Both the position numbers and the translations under genes were made by a program. From Planctomycetaceae bacterium (GTDB lineage Bacteria; Planctomycetota; Phycisphaerae; SM23-33), in assembly GCA_021371965.1 (NCBI GenBank), contig JAJFVE010000059.1, forward strand, positions 1-37,190: 37,190 nt of DNA, read 5' to 3'. This document shows positions 22,674-31,232 of the stretch, piece by piece; positions within the stretch are counted from its first letter, which is position 1; each line of letters starts with the position of its first letter. The notes under the pieces are model-generated. The model was given only the letters and a program-made list of their open reading frames with translations. It was not told where the DNA came from and ran no database searches.

Positions 22674-23465
22674 CTAGTCCAGGAAATCAAAGAGTTTCTG
22701 TTTGCAGCAGCGGCAGGGCACGTCGGCCGCCGCCGCCGTGGCGTCGATCCGTTGCACCGCACCGCTCCAGAAGTCCATCTTCAGCAGGTACCGACTGGCC
22801 TGGTCGCCGCGCCCGCTGAGAATCTTCAGAGCCTCCATCGCCGCCACGGCAGCGATGGCCGCCACGGCCGGACCGAGCACGCCCGCCGCGGCGCAGGTGG
22901 GGTCTTTGCACGGCGGGGGCGGTTGATCGTACACGCACCGCAGGCACGCGGTGCGGGGCGGAATGATCGTCATCGTCTGCCCCTGCGCGCCGACGACGCC
23001 GGCAAAAACCCAGGGCCGCCCCGTCCGGACGGCAAAATCATTGAGCACGAACCGCGTGGGAAAGTTGTCCGTCCCGTCGACGATCAAGTCCACGTCGCCC
23101 GCCAGCGCCGCGACATTCTCCTTCGTCAGCCGCTGCCGCACCGGCTCGACCGCTGCCGCCGAGTTGATCGCCCCCAGCCGAGTGGCCGCCGCATCAACCT
23201 TATACAACCCCGCAGCCGCCGCGGCCTGGTCGTACAGCCCCTGGCGATGAATATTCGTCAACTCGACGCGGTCATGATCCACCAGCCGCAAAAATCCCGC
23301 TCCCGCGCGTGCCAGAAGTTCCGCGATCCACGACCCCAGCCCCCCCACTCCCACAATCACCGCGCGTGAAGCCGCCAGCCGTCGTTGACCGCTCAGCCCC
23401 AGCGGTTCAAACACCACCTGCCGGCCATATCGCAAAAGTTCACGAGCATCATCATTGGGAGACAT
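22674..23465 (-). CDS. ThiF/MoeB-family adenylyltransferase
   Basis: 263 residues. E1-like enzyme that adenylates the C-terminal Gly-Gly of a sulfur-carrier protein. Motifs: RYGRQVVFEPLGLSGQ, the nucleotide-binding VIVGVGGLGSW (37-46), the LVDHDRVELTNIHRQGLY segment, IVDGTDNFPTRF (128-139), and zinc ligands Cys174/Cys177 (ACLRCVYD) with a C-terminal pair in PCRCCKQ (Cys251, Cys254). Cys191 in DPTCAAAGVLGP is a candidate active-site Cys. There is no rhodanese domain. It lies next to cysK, so a role in sulfur transfer from cysteine metabolism is plausible; ThiF versus MoeB cannot be settled because no carrier gene is in the window. Confidence 0.9.
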   Translation of the reverse strand: MSPNDDARELLRYGRQVVFEPLGLSGQRRLAASRAVIVGVGGLGSWIAELLARAGAGFLRLVDHDRVELTNIHRQGLYDQAAAAAGLYKVDAAATRLGAINSAAAVEPVRQRLTKENVAALAGDVDLIVDGTDNFPTRFVLNDFAVRTGRPWVFAGVVGAQGQTMTIIPPRTACLRCVYDQPPPPCKDPTCAAAGVLGPAVAAIAAVAAMEALKILSGRGDQASRYLLKMDFWSGAVQRIDATAAAADVPCRCCKQKLFDFLD

Positions 23466-23553
23466 GCCGGTAGTTTAGGCTCTGCCGCCGGCCGCGACAA
23501 CGCCGTTCCATTCCCTTTCCCACCAACGATCTTCTTTGGTCCAAACACATTGG

Positions 23554-23576
23554 CACGCACGACGGAGTTGTGCGTG
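23554..23576 (-). repeat. Hairpin downstream of the beta-helix gene
   Basis: CACGCAC/GTGCGTG with a 9-nt loop, 21 bp past the stop codon of the beta-helix gene. No T-run follows on the minus strand, so termination is only a possibility. Confidence 0.35.
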
Positions 23577-23597
23577 GCACCGCACCCCGGTTCCTGG

Positions 23598-25778
23598 TTA
23601 CCGCGCTTTGAGCGATTGCGGCCCCACAGCGTGCTGCAGGCCGATGGCTTTCTGGTCGATGGGCACGAAGCCCAGCTTCAGGGCGGGGGAGGTTTTCTTG
23701 AGGCGGAAGTCGCCTTTTTCGACATCGATAAACTCAGGGTCGGCGGCGACTGCGTGGCTCTCGATGCCGTACTGGCGCTCTTCGTCGAGAAGGCGCTGGC
23801 CCCACTTGGCGTCGGCGGCATTGAAGTAGAGGTTGTAGTCGGCCCGCGTGTCGCGCAGCCAGACGTTCATGCGGTAGTAGGTCATGCCCTGGCCGATGGC
23901 CTTGTCCTTGCGGCTGACGGCGTAGTAGATGTTCCGCTCGACCAGCGACCAGTTGATCGGCGCGCACTCCAGCGAGAGCATGCCGCGCATCGGCGGCTGC
24001 ACGGGCACGGCCATGATGTTGTTGACCACGTCGTTGACGCCCTTGATGGCGATAAAGCTGGCCAGGCCGCCGATGCGCCAGAGGATGTTGCCTTCGATGA
24101 GGGTGGCGTGCTGGTCGTCGTCGCAGCGGATGCCCTCGGCCATGTGGATGCTTTCGCAGTGGTGCAGGAAATTGTTCCTCACCACGTTGCCGCCGCCTGC
24201 GCCGGAGATGTAGATGCAGTTGCCGTCCTCGAGCACTTCCATCACGTCGCGGATCTCGTTGCGCTCGATCTGGTTTCGCCGCGAGTGCATGAGCGGCTCG
24301 CGGTTGTGCCAGGTATGCGGCTTGTCGGCCAGCACGGCGTCGACTTCCTTCTGCCGCACGCTGCGCGAGCACTCAGCCATGCCGTTGGGATCCGGGCAGA
24401 TTCGCCCGCTGGCGACGATGCCGGTGTAGGGCATGTTGTGGATGAGGTTGTTGGCGATGACGTTCTCGCCGCTCTGCCAGGCGAAGATGCCGCTGCTGTG
24501 CCAGTACGTCTCGCCGACGTGGTGAATGTGATTGTTGACGATGGCGTTGCGCTTGTTGACGTCCTTGGTGCCCAGGCCGTACCCCGCCAGCAGCACGCCG
24601 GCTCCGCCGACGTGCTCGATGACGTTATCGGCGATGCGGTTGTCCATGCAGTGCAGGTCCAGGCGCAGGGCGGTTCCGCCGGAGGCGGTAAAGCGGCAGG
24701 CCTCGACGGTGCATTTCTCGGCGCCGCGCAGGCGCAGCATCGCCGAGGGGGCGTCGTACATTTCCCAGTCATGCTGCAAGCCCCACCCGACGTGGTTCTT
24801 GGTCCAGGTGAACCGTTCGCCGTGGGCGAACGTCAACCCGCGCAGGACGATCCCGCGCACCGGAGCGTCCTGCGGCGCATCGGGATCGATCTTCCCCTCG
24901 ATGCGCACCAACTCGGTGAGGCGCGGGGCAAAGATGTTTTCTAAATCCACGATGAGCTCGGCTTTGGACTTGTCGTTCGGCGTTCGTTTCCCCGCCTTCC
25001 CCGACTCCGCCCAGATGTAAACCTTCCGCGCCCTGGAATCGACAACCCACGTCCCGGGTTGGGTCATCCCCTCAAAGACGTTCTCGACAAACACGCTTCC
25101 ACTCTGGAACTTTCCGAATCGCGGTTTGGTCAGCGCGTAGGTGCTCATGAACGCCACGCGACAGAGGTTCTTTTCCGTATCAACAGACTCGACGGGCAGC
25201 ACGTTCATCGTCCACGGCGCCGCCGGGACGATCGAGAACTCCACGTCCGCCAGGTTCGCCCAGTTCTTCATCGCGCCAGGTGGGAAGGGCATCTGCGTGC
25301 GGGTATCGGGCGTCTCGCCCGTCCAGCCTTTGGATTCGACCGGCGGCGTGAAGCCTTCGCAGCGGGCGCGGGGCAGGCGCGTCAGGCCGCAGAACATCGT
25401 GTGGAACGAGCCAACGCCCTGGGGCAGGTCGGCCTGGTACACTTTGCCGCGCGCCTTGGCCGGCAGACCCGGCAGGTCGCCCTCGGCCTTGCGCCAGCCT
25501 TCGATGCGAACACCGGCCGAGAGCACGGGCTCTTCGCCCGGGACGGCTGAGTAGACGACGCGACCGGCGGCCGGAGAGTCTTCCAGACCGAGCACCAGAG
25601 TCTCGCTCAGATGGTATGTGCCGCCGGCGATCCAGACGGTGATGTCGCCCTTGGCGGGCTTTTTGGGCAGGAGCTTGCGCACCGCGTCACGGGCGGCGGC
25701 CAGTGTCGCCAGCGGTTTGGCCTTGGTTCCGGGATTCGAGTCGCTGCCTTTGGGGGAAACGAATAGCTGCGTGGTCAT
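23598..25778 (-). CDS. Right-handed parallel beta-helix protein
   Basis: 726 residues from the ATG at 25778, with GAGGAA seven bases upstream; an upstream frame extension lies within the PHP gene and is not used. The start LFVSPKGSDSNPGT, then PLATLAAARDAVRKL and VWIAGGTYHLSETLVL, is the DUF1565-like opening of carbohydrate-active beta-helix proteins. From about 300 onward there are repeated N-x-I or N-x-F turns of the helix (DNRIADNVIEHVGGAGV, NAIVNNHIHHVGE, ENVIANNLIHNMPYTGI, NQIERNEIRDV, GNVVRNNFLHHCESIHMA). No signal peptide is seen. Polysaccharide lyase or glycosidase activity is possible, catalytic residues not identified. It lies 16 bp after the PHP gene, as an operon pair. Confidence 0.85.
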   Translation of the reverse strand: MTTQLFVSPKGSDSNPGTKAKPLATLAAARDAVRKLLPKKPAKGDITVWIAGGTYHLSETLVLGLEDSPAAGRVVYSAVPGEEPVLSAGVRIEGWRKAEGDLPGLPAKARGKVYQADLPQGVGSFHTMFCGLTRLPRARCEGFTPPVESKGWTGETPDTRTQMPFPPGAMKNWANLADVEFSIVPAAPWTMNVLPVESVDTEKNLCRVAFMSTYALTKPRFGKFQSGSVFVENVFEGMTQPGTWVVDSRARKVYIWAESGKAGKRTPNDKSKAELIVDLENIFAPRLTELVRIEGKIDPDAPQDAPVRGIVLRGLTFAHGERFTWTKNHVGWGLQHDWEMYDAPSAMLRLRGAEKCTVEACRFTASGGTALRLDLHCMDNRIADNVIEHVGGAGVLLAGYGLGTKDVNKRNAIVNNHIHHVGETYWHSSGIFAWQSGENVIANNLIHNMPYTGIVASGRICPDPNGMAECSRSVRQKEVDAVLADKPHTWHNREPLMHSRRNQIERNEIRDVMEVLEDGNCIYISGAGGGNVVRNNFLHHCESIHMAEGIRCDDDQHATLIEGNILWRIGGLASFIAIKGVNDVVNNIMAVPVQPPMRGMLSLECAPINWSLVERNIYYAVSRKDKAIGQGMTYYRMNVWLRDTRADYNLYFNAADAKWGQRLLDEERQYGIESHAVAADPEFIDVEKGDFRLKKTSPALKLGFVPIDQKAIGLQHAVGPQSLKAR

Positions 25779-25794
25779 AGGTTCCTCATTATCA

Positions 25795-26727
25795 TTAGAG
25801 GGGCTTGTTGGTCCACAGGTCGTTGCTGCGCAGGCCCAGGGCGTCGAGCAGCCGCTCGGCGGGGACGCCCAGGGCGTGCTCGCGGGGCCGCAGGCGGAAA
25901 AGATCGCGATCGGCCAGGCCAAGGCGGCCCAGCACCATCTCGATCGCGCCGAAGTTCGTATTGTAGGGATTGCCATGATGGTCGGTCCCGGCCGCCAGCA
26001 CGATCCCGCGGCTGCCCAGTTCAACCAGGTAATCGAGGTACTGGCTGCGGAATTTTTCGCCGTGCGAAGGCGCCAGCGACCACGTGCTGACCTCGACGGC
26101 CTTGCCGTTGTCGAGGCAGGCGGCCGCGAACTCGTCGTGATACTCATCGGGGATGGCGGAAAAATCGTCCATCCACGGCCCGGGCACGAACGTGCCGTCG
26201 GGAAAGTAGAAGTGGTTATGCCACCACCACGGGTGGGCGATGATCCGCACCAGTGGGTGCTGGGCGAGGTACATGAGCTGGCTGTGGAAGAAGTCGATGA
26301 TCGCCCGCGGCGTCGGCTCGATGCCCCGCGCCCAATGCACGCCGCCGATAACGTACTCGATGCCCAGGATGGCCGCGTCGGCCTCGGTCAGGGCGATGGC
26401 GGGCTCGCTGAGGGGCCCGTCCTGCCCGCGGCCGTAAATGGGCGGCTCGGCGTAGTTGCCCGCGTCGATCTGGTCGAGCTCCCAGCGGCGCATGCAGGTG
26501 ACCTCGACGCCGAAGTGCACGCGCGGCGAAGGGTTGGCCGCCAAAAACTCGATGCGGCTGGCGGCCAGGTCCGGCAGGTTATAGCGGCTGTGGAGATGAT
26601 CGGAGATACCCATGTCGGCGACGCCCTGAGCGGCCGCGGCGGCGAGGATATCGGCGATCGTCGAGCCCATCTGGTGGCATTCGCAGGAATGCCGGGAGTG
26701 CACGTGCCAGTCGGTGGTGATTTTCAT
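25795..26727 (-). CDS. PHP-domain metal-dependent hydrolase
   Basis: 310 residues. Metal motifs DWHVHSRHSCECH (6-18), GISDHLHSRYN, FGVEVTC, YVIGGVHWARG, IIAHPWWWHNHF and AAGTDHHGNPYN follow the PHP order, so the metal cluster looks complete. It is more like histidinol-phosphatase-type PHP proteins than the YciV type at 20706. No his genes are near, and its partner gene encodes a beta-helix protein, so a carbohydrate phosphate is an equally likely substrate. Gap to the upstream HEAT gene is 28 bp, to the downstream beta-helix gene 16 bp. Confidence 0.82.
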   Translation of the reverse strand: MKITTDWHVHSRHSCECHQMGSTIADILAAAAAQGVADMGISDHLHSRYNLPDLAASRIEFLAANPSPRVHFGVEVTCMRRWELDQIDAGNYAEPPIYGRGQDGPLSEPAIALTEADAAILGIEYVIGGVHWARGIEPTPRAIIDFFHSQLMYLAQHPLVRIIAHPWWWHNHFYFPDGTFVPGPWMDDFSAIPDEYHDEFAAACLDNGKAVEVSTWSLAPSHGEKFRSQYLDYLVELGSRGIVLAAGTDHHGNPYNTNFGAIEMVLGRLGLADRDLFRLRPREHALGVPAERLLDALGLRSNDLWTNKPL

Positions 26728-26755
26728 TTCGGGCCTGGAGCAGGAGGGCAGAGGG

Positions 26756-27403
26756 CTACTTGCCTCTGTGCTCGTAATGATACCGCGTGATGACGGGCCC
26801 GGAAAGTTTCCAGAATGCCTTGTAGTACTTTATCAGCCGCTCGCGCTGGACGGCCGGGTCGGAACTGGTCTGTCCGGGCTCGATCCCGCAGATGCGGGCC
26901 AGCGACTTCTGCACCTGCCGCGTGACGACCGGCTCGGGGTCTTCCAACGCGGCGATCAGGTCGGGGACGTGGTCGCAGTCCCAAGCCTCGCCCAGGGCCT
27001 TGGCGGCGTCGGCGCGGGCCTCGGCGCTCTTGTCCTGCGAGAGCATGGCTGCGGCCGGGGTCATCTCCTTGCGTCCGCCGGCGCGGGCCAGGGCTATCAT
27101 CGACGAGCCTCGCACGGGCGCGCGGTCGTCTTGGGCTCGCTGGCGAAGCACCTGCAGGGCCAGGGGCGTTCGGACATTGGCCAGCGCCTTGACGGCGCGG
27201 CAGGAATCCAGTTCGCTGCCCGATGCGGCCACCTGCGCCAGACCCTCGACGTCCTTGCTCTGGGCCATGCGGGCAATCTGATCGTCGCCGCCGCCCAGGC
27301 CGGTGCGAGAGACCCAGACCCCGCCGGCGACCAAAAGGACAAGGGCGACCCAGATCCAAGGCCGGCGAAACGCCCCGTGCAAGCTCCAGTTCAATTCCAG
27401 CAT
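26756..27403 (-). CDS. Membrane-anchored HEAT-repeat protein, copy 1
   Basis: 215 residues: short cytoplasmic start, one membrane segment (WIWVALVLLVAGGVWV, about 16-31), then helical HEAT repeats: SKDVEGLAQVAA, CRAVKALANV, PVRGSSMIALARAGG, ARADAAKALGEAWD, HVPDLIAALEDPEPVV. The end is RLIKYYKAFWKLSGPVITRYH. It is a paralogue of the protein at 28945-29580 (shared DVxGLA, CRAxKAL, ALGE/AIGESWD, RICGxEPG). The start codon lies one base after the stop codon of the pseudopilin gene, so the two are translated together. HEAT repeats bind protein partners; here perhaps the pilin. Confidence 0.8.
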   Translation of the reverse strand: MLELNWSLHGAFRRPWIWVALVLLVAGGVWVSRTGLGGGDDQIARMAQSKDVEGLAQVAASGSELDSCRAVKALANVRTPLALQVLRQRAQDDRAPVRGSSMIALARAGGRKEMTPAAAMLSQDKSAEARADAAKALGEAWDCDHVPDLIAALEDPEPVVTRQVQKSLARICGIEPGQTSSDPAVQRERLIKYYKAFWKLSGPVITRYHYEHRGK

Positions 27404-27404
27404 C

Positions 27405-28835
27405 TCAAGGCAACCAATACTGGGCTTCGGTGCCCGGGATAGTGGGATCGATCTCGGTCGGATTCATCATCTTGACGGATCCGCTGCGCAGCAGCACGTT
27501 GACGTTGCCGTTGTGGCGGGCGAAGCTGGGATTCGTGTCGGCCCAGTCTTCATCGTTGTTCTGAACGATCAGATGCTCGTAGTCAATCGCCAGGATCTTG
27601 TCGGCCCCCAGCCCGGCCACGTCCACAAGGTGGGGATTGATGCCGTAGCTGATGGTCAGGCTGTTGGTTTCGCCGGGTGTTCCGCCGTCGCCGCCGGTGC
27701 TGCCGGGCGTGCCGATAGACACCTTGGGATATCCCTCGCGATCCGGGGAGTTCCAGTTTGCAGCCGAGAACGCCGGATTGGAAGGGCTGCCATACCCGTT
27801 GGGTATCACGATCACGTCGTCAGGCGTCAGGTCGCCCTTCTTGACGAGATTGGGCTGGCCATACATCATCTCCGTGAAGATGCGCACGCCGATGGACGTG
27901 GTGCCGTCATCCTTGTGCGTGATCCACATGCCCACGTTCTGACATGGCGATTCGCCCTGGGGGCCGAAGTACTTGTAACCGGCGCGTCCGCCCCACCACC
28001 ACGTCTGGCCGGTGCCCTGGTCGACGCCGGTGTCATAGTAGCCGCCGGTATTTTTGAAGCTTTGCCACACTCCGGCGGGGTCGGAGTCCGGAGGGATGAT
28101 GCCCGATTCGGCATAGATCCAGTTGCAGTAGGGATTGCTGCCAGGTTCGTAGTTGAACTTGAAGCACCACTGCGGGGCGTTGGCCCCATAGCCTGAAGCG
28201 CCGAAAGTGTCCAGCAACATCGTCAGCGGATTGCCGTAACGGTCCTTGATGATGGCGCCGTTATAGGATCCGGCAGGAACCGTCAGCAACGACTCGCGCT
28301 CCGGATCATTGATCTTTCGGGCAAAGTAGCTTGTACCGTCAAGAGGGATGTAGACGTCCCGAAACGCCGTCTTCCACAGCACAACCGGGTCGGCCAGCCA
28401 TGGCGCCCAGCTTGGAATGCCGTTGGTGATCCGTTGTCGATAGTCCCGCAAGAAGGTTCGCATCGCCTCTTCGGCCAGCGACGTGCCGCCCGACGGCGGC
28501 GTACCGCCGGAGGTGACCACGACGTTGGTGGCGCTCTCGGGGCACAGCAGGATGGTCTTGGCGTTGTCGGCGTCCTTGAGGACGACCTTGTACCAGTCCT
28601 TGGGGTCGGCCAATGTTGCGGCCACGGTCTTGTCCATGTCGCGCAATTGCAGCGACGGGCACTGGCCGATTCGCATGAGATTGCTGCGGCAGACCGTCAT
28701 GCGCGTGCGGGAGAGAACCCCGCTCAGCGAGGGCATCAACAAGGTCACGAGAATGGCCAGAACCGCGATGACGACCAGCAACTCAGTGAGAGTCATTCCT
28801 CGACTACGCACCCTGGCGGAGTCCATTTTCACCAT
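27405..28835 (-). CDS. Planctomycete-type pseudopilin, copy 1
   Basis: 476 residues from the ATG at 28835, ribosome site AGAGGAG. Type II secretion / type IV pilin N terminus: short basic leader ending RSRG, cleavage before MTLTELLVVIAVLAILVTLL, with the Glu at mature position 5. This is followed by a large external domain with many Gly/Asn/Tyr/Trp. Near the C terminus it has FARHNGNVNVLLRSGSV, the planctomycete H-X9-DG motif with Ser in place of Asp, and KILAIDYEHLIV just before it. It is a paralogue of the gene at 29613-31025. It shares a two-gene unit with the HEAT protein. A structural subunit of a secretion pseudopilus or surface fibre is likely. Confidence 0.88.
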   Translation of the reverse strand: MVKMDSARVRSRGMTLTELLVVIAVLAILVTLLMPSLSGVLSRTRMTVCRSNLMRIGQCPSLQLRDMDKTVAATLADPKDWYKVVLKDADNAKTILLCPESATNVVVTSGGTPPSGGTSLAEEAMRTFLRDYRQRITNGIPSWAPWLADPVVLWKTAFRDVYIPLDGTSYFARKINDPERESLLTVPAGSYNGAIIKDRYGNPLTMLLDTFGASGYGANAPQWCFKFNYEPGSNPYCNWIYAESGIIPPDSDPAGVWQSFKNTGGYYDTGVDQGTGQTWWWGGRAGYKYFGPQGESPCQNVGMWITHKDDGTTSIGVRIFTEMMYGQPNLVKKGDLTPDDVIVIPNGYGSPSNPAFSAANWNSPDREGYPKVSIGTPGSTGGDGGTPGETNSLTISYGINPHLVDVAGLGADKILAIDYEHLIVQNNDEDWADTNPSFARHNGNVNVLLRSGSVKMMNPTEIDPTIPGTEAQYWLP

Positions 28836-28886
28836 AGCCAATACTCCTCTTTGTCTCACACCGGCCCCCTCCTCCTCGCATGATCT

Positions 28887-28915
28887 ATTATATTGAATAG
28901 ATACTCTATCGGAAA
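28887..28915 (-). promoter_or_regulatory. Promoter of pseudopilin copy 1
   Basis: On the minus strand: TTTCCG (28915-28910), 17-bp spacer, perfect TATAAT (28892-28887). AT-rich island in the gap between the two modules. It resembles the promoter of copy 2 at 31078-31106 at about two thirds of positions. Confidence 0.55.
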
Positions 28916-28944
28916 TAACTAATCTGCCTCGTCATGGACGAACT

Positions 28945-29580
28945 CTATTGCTTCTTGCGTTCATCACGGCCGAGGTAGTCGCCGTGGTAGCGATTGAGGA
29001 TATCCCCGTAGACCTTCCAGCACCGGTCATAGAACTTCACAGCCTGCGCCCGGCGGGCGGCGAGGTCGGTGGCCGTTTCGTAGCCGGGCTCCATTCCGCA
29101 GATACGCGAGGCGGATCGCTGGGCCTGGCGGAAGACTTCCTCGCTGGAGTCTTTGTCCATGGCCACGATCAGTTCGGGCATGCGCTTGTAGTCCCAACTC
29201 TCGCCGATGGCCCGCGCCGCGACCGCGCGAACATCCGCCGATTCATCCGTAAGGAGCTTCTCCGTCAGCAGCTTGCCGTGTTCGCGCGGGGCAGCCCGGG
29301 CCACGGCCATGACTGCATGCTTGCGAATGACCGGGCGCGCATCGTGCGCCGCCGCTATGATCGGTTCGACGGCCTCGGGCTTGCCCAGCACGCTCAGGGC
29401 CTTGATGGCCCGACAGGCGTCGACCTCATTGGCGCCGGCGGCGGCGTTTGCCAGGCCCTTGACGTCTTCTTGCCGGCGCATCCTCTCGATGTCGTCGCTC
29501 GGGCCCGACACGGCATAGGCGGCGACCCCTGCCGCGATCACCAGCACACTGACGATCCAGAACCATGGTCGTTTCAGCAA
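28945..29580 (-). CDS. Membrane-anchored HEAT-repeat protein, copy 2
   Basis: 211 residues with a membrane segment near the start (WFWIVSVLVIAAGVAAYAV) and HEAT helices: QEDVKGLANAAAG, CRAIKALSVLGKPEAVEPI, PVIRKHAVMAVARAA, VRAVAARAIGESWDYKRMPELIVAM, ASRICGMEPG (quoted in parts). It ends with a basic tail. Paralogue of the gene at 26756 and in the same position relative to a pseudopilin gene, but separated from it by 32 bp instead of one. Confidence 0.8.
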   Translation of the reverse strand: MLKRPWFWIVSVLVIAAGVAAYAVSGPSDDIERMRRQEDVKGLANAAAGANEVDACRAIKALSVLGKPEAVEPIIAAAHDARPVIRKHAVMAVARAAPREHGKLLTEKLLTDESADVRAVAARAIGESWDYKRMPELIVAMDKDSSEEVFRQAQRSASRICGMEPGYETATDLAARRAQAVKFYDRCWKVYGDILNRYHGDYLGRDERKKQ

Positions 29581-29612
29581 CTCTCAATCCTTATGCAAAG
29601 GTCTCGGGCGAA

Positions 29613-31025
29613 TCAGGGACGCCAGTACCTCGTTTCGTACAGGTTGGGGTCTATCTCCGTCGGCCACATCGGCACGACCGATCCGTCGCGAAAGAGGACG
29701 TTGACCTTGCCGGCGTGCCGGGCAAAGGCCGGCTCGCCGGCGATCCAGTCATCATCGGTCGCCCGGACCACCAGGCGGTCATAGTCGATCGCCAGGATCT
29801 TCTGCGGATCCAGGCCCGCCTGATCGGTGATGGCGGGATTGATGCCGTAGCTGACCTTGAAAGATGTGGCGGAGGGCGGCGTGGAAGTTCCGCCCGCGGC
29901 CGACCCGATCGTTACCGTCGGAAGCGACTCGGGCGACGTCGCGTCGGGCGCCCAGGCGTCGTTATTGGGATGGCCGTACTTGGGCCCCACCAGCACGTCG
30001 TCAACGCCGGCAGCGACGGTGTTGGCGTGCTTGACGATCTCGGGAATGCCGTGGTTGCGGTCGGAGGTGCTCCACATCCGGCGGATGCGAAGAACGGTTA
30101 CGCCGTCCTGTTGATGCGTGACCCAGAAGCCCACGTCCTGGGCAGGGTCGTCGCTGAAGTTCTTGTAGGTGGCCGAGCCGCCCCAGAACGCGTAGATGCC
30201 CCAATAGGTGTCCATGTTCTGCTTGAGGCGGTATCCCGAGAACGTCGCGCGGACCATCGCCTCGTTTGAATCCGGCGGCACGGCGCCTGTCCCGGCGTAG
30301 ATCCAGTACGCGTAGGGATTGGAGTCGGCCGTATAGAGGAAGCTGTAGCAGTACTCCGGGCTCCAGGCCCAGTTGTTGGGGCAGTCGTGCAGCAGCCTCT
30401 GGGGCGTACCCTTGAATGTCGGGACGTTCCCGGCCGGGGCGAACTGCGCTACGTTGGGATGGTAGTAGTCATTGTTCCCGCCGGCGTCCTTGTGCTCGCG
30501 CATCGCCAGATAGTCCGTGTGCGTCAGTTTGCGGGCGAAGTAGCTCGTGCCGTCCAGCGGCAGGTACAGGTAGATCGACGATGCGCCAAAGGCCTGGATG
30601 GCGTCCTTGCCGTTGAAATTACACGACATTCGCAGGCGGTAGTCGCTCTTGAACGCCTGGAGCTTCTCCTCGGCCAGCGCGGGCCCTTCATGGGCGCCGG
30701 GGGAGGTTTCCGTCAGCACCGTCGCGCCTTCGGGGCATTGCAGGATGCTCTTGGCGGCGTCGGCGTCTTTCAGGACCGCCTTGTACCAGTCGGCCGCATC
30801 GGTGAACGCCGGCCTGGAGGATTTGTCCGTGTCGCGCAGTTGCAGCGATCCGCTCTGCCCGATGCCCTTGAGATTGTTCTGACACATCAGCATCCGCGTC
30901 CTGAACAAGACGTTGCCGGTTGCAGGCGCCAGAAGCGTAACGAGAATCGCCAGAATGGCAATCACAACCAGCAGTTCCGTCAGGGTCATTGCCCCACGAC
31001 GCGCAGCAGTACCCATCTTTAACAT
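29613..31025 (-). CDS. Planctomycete-type pseudopilin, copy 2
   Basis: 470 residues from the ATG at 31025, ribosome site GGAGAAG. Leader ends RRGA, then MTLTELLVVIAILAILVTLL. The C-terminal motif is complete: ARHAGKVNVLFRDGSV is H-X9-DG, followed by MWPTEIDPN. Shared with copy 1: KILAIDY, NVLF/LR, the PTEIDP end and the ribosome-site context (ATTGGC before ATG). The external domains have diverged a good deal, so this is an old duplication. First gene of the minus-strand run, divergent from the GH29-like gene. Confidence 0.88.
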   Translation of the reverse strand: MLKMGTAARRGAMTLTELLVVIAILAILVTLLAPATGNVLFRTRMLMCQNNLKGIGQSGSLQLRDTDKSSRPAFTDAADWYKAVLKDADAAKSILQCPEGATVLTETSPGAHEGPALAEEKLQAFKSDYRLRMSCNFNGKDAIQAFGASSIYLYLPLDGTSYFARKLTHTDYLAMREHKDAGGNNDYYHPNVAQFAPAGNVPTFKGTPQRLLHDCPNNWAWSPEYCYSFLYTADSNPYAYWIYAGTGAVPPDSNEAMVRATFSGYRLKQNMDTYWGIYAFWGGSATYKNFSDDPAQDVGFWVTHQQDGVTVLRIRRMWSTSDRNHGIPEIVKHANTVAAGVDDVLVGPKYGHPNNDAWAPDATSPESLPTVTIGSAAGGTSTPPSATSFKVSYGINPAITDQAGLDPQKILAIDYDRLVVRATDDDWIAGEPAFARHAGKVNVLFRDGSVVPMWPTEIDPNLYETRYWRP

Positions 31026-31077
31026 GGCCAATTCTTCTCCTGTCCAGCGACACCGGACATCCCGTCGCGCGGCACAT

Positions 31078-31106
31078 ATTGTAGAGACTACTTTGCCTGT
31101 CGGGAA
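31078..31106 (-). promoter_or_regulatory. Promoter of pseudopilin copy 2
   Basis: On the minus strand: TTCCCG (31106-31101), 17-bp spacer, TACAAT (31083-31078), 53 bp before the start codon. Same layout as the promoter of copy 1. Confidence 0.5.
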
Positions 31107-31232
31107 TCGCCAATATGCTCCGTAAGGTTTTTGCGGCAAGGCACTGAGGCGGCGGGCACATTACAAACAGAACCACCGCCCGCGACGCGTGTTTTTAATA
31201 GCAGGCATGCCTTCTACTGGAAAGGACCGTGC

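Noticed and set aside
23385..24944. A 519-codon plus-strand frame opposite the beta-helix gene
   Set aside because: Val/Ala/Asp-rich shadow of a well-supported minus-strand gene; no ribosome site or family.
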